NCBI GenBank assembly: GCA_002372575.1
Contig: DFHC01000161.1
Coordinates: 1 to 6,938 of the forward strand
Length of the DNA stretch: 6,938 nucleotides
DNA from: a bacterium UBA3734
GTDB taxonomy: Bacteria; Bacteroidota; Bacteroidia; Bacteroidales; Bacteroidaceae
Reading direction: 5' to 3'
Position numbers and translations under genes: made by a program
Shown here: in pieces, positions 6,823 to 6,938 of the stretch
Numbering within the stretch: position 1 is the stretch's first letter
Layout: each line of letters starts with the position of its first letter
Notes under the pieces: generated by a model
Seen by the model: only the letters and a program-made list of their open reading frames with translations
Told to the model about the DNA's origin: nothing
Databases searched by the model: none

Positions 6823-6938
6823 CTATTCCTCACTTTTCACCTCTTCTTCTTCCACCACGGTGTTCTCTTGGTCGATGGCCTTGATTTTTTCGTAGGTGAG
6901 TTGCAGGTCGTCTCTGAGTTTCTGCACCTTGCGGTTCA
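6823..6938 (-). CDS. C-terminal end of an unidentified protein (cut by window edge)
   Basis: Reading the minus strand from the window edge gives 37 in-frame codons ending in TAG at 6825-6823. The peptide begins NRKVQKLRDDLQLTYEKIKA and ends in a very acidic tail (VVEEEEVKSEE). The first part has the heptad hydrophobic spacing and charge of a coiled coil or long helix. I do not recognise the family. It lies 42 bases upstream of the first GH18 gene on the same strand with no intervening promoter or terminator visible, so the genes may be cotranscribed. With so little sequence, the reading frame is plausible rather than proven. Confidence 0.6.
   Translation of the reverse strand, partial: NRKVQKLRDDLQLTYEKIKAIDQENTVVEEEEVKSEE

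Overview
The window looks like a chromosomal segment of a Bacteroidales bacterium, most likely Prevotella or a close relative. Three things point there: promoters of the Bacteroidetes type (TTG, 19 bases, TAnnTTTG), two proteins with a type IX secretion C-terminal sorting domain, and an rsfS-ftsH gene pair whose protein sequences look bacteroidal. Species cannot be fixed from the sequence alone.

Layout. Positions 1-899 (minus) hold the first 299 residues of the membrane protease FtsH; the window edge cuts the gene just after Walker B. Positions 985-1344 (minus) hold rsfS, a ribosome silencing factor. The two form an apparent operon driven by a promoter that ends almost on the rsfS start codon, so rsfS may be translated from a leaderless or nearly leaderless message. 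The 85-base gap between them contains a heptanucleotide repeat array. Divergent from rsfS is a small tRNA-Gln(CTG) unit (about 1430-1605, plus) with its own promoter and a perfect 15-bp terminator stem.

Positions 1627-6780 (minus) are taken up by two tandem paralogous genes encoding large secreted proteins of 857 and 848 residues. Both have a signal peptide, two LamG/concanavalin-like domains, a GH18 (chitinase / endo-beta-N-acetylglucosaminidase type) barrel and a C-terminal T9SS sorting domain. They are 33 bases apart and no promoter is visible in front of either. They therefore probably share a transcript, possibly with the upstream gene whose last 37 codons lie at 6823-6938.

The pair probably acts at the cell surface or outside the cell on an N-acetylglucosamine-containing glycan. 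The upstream copy keeps most of the GH18 catalytic signature. The downstream copy has lost the first aspartate, so the two may differ in activity. Their N-terminal LamG regions are about 85% identical by hand count, while the later parts are visibly more diverged. No mobile element, CRISPR array or phage gene was seen, and no stretch longer than 300 bases lacks a gene.
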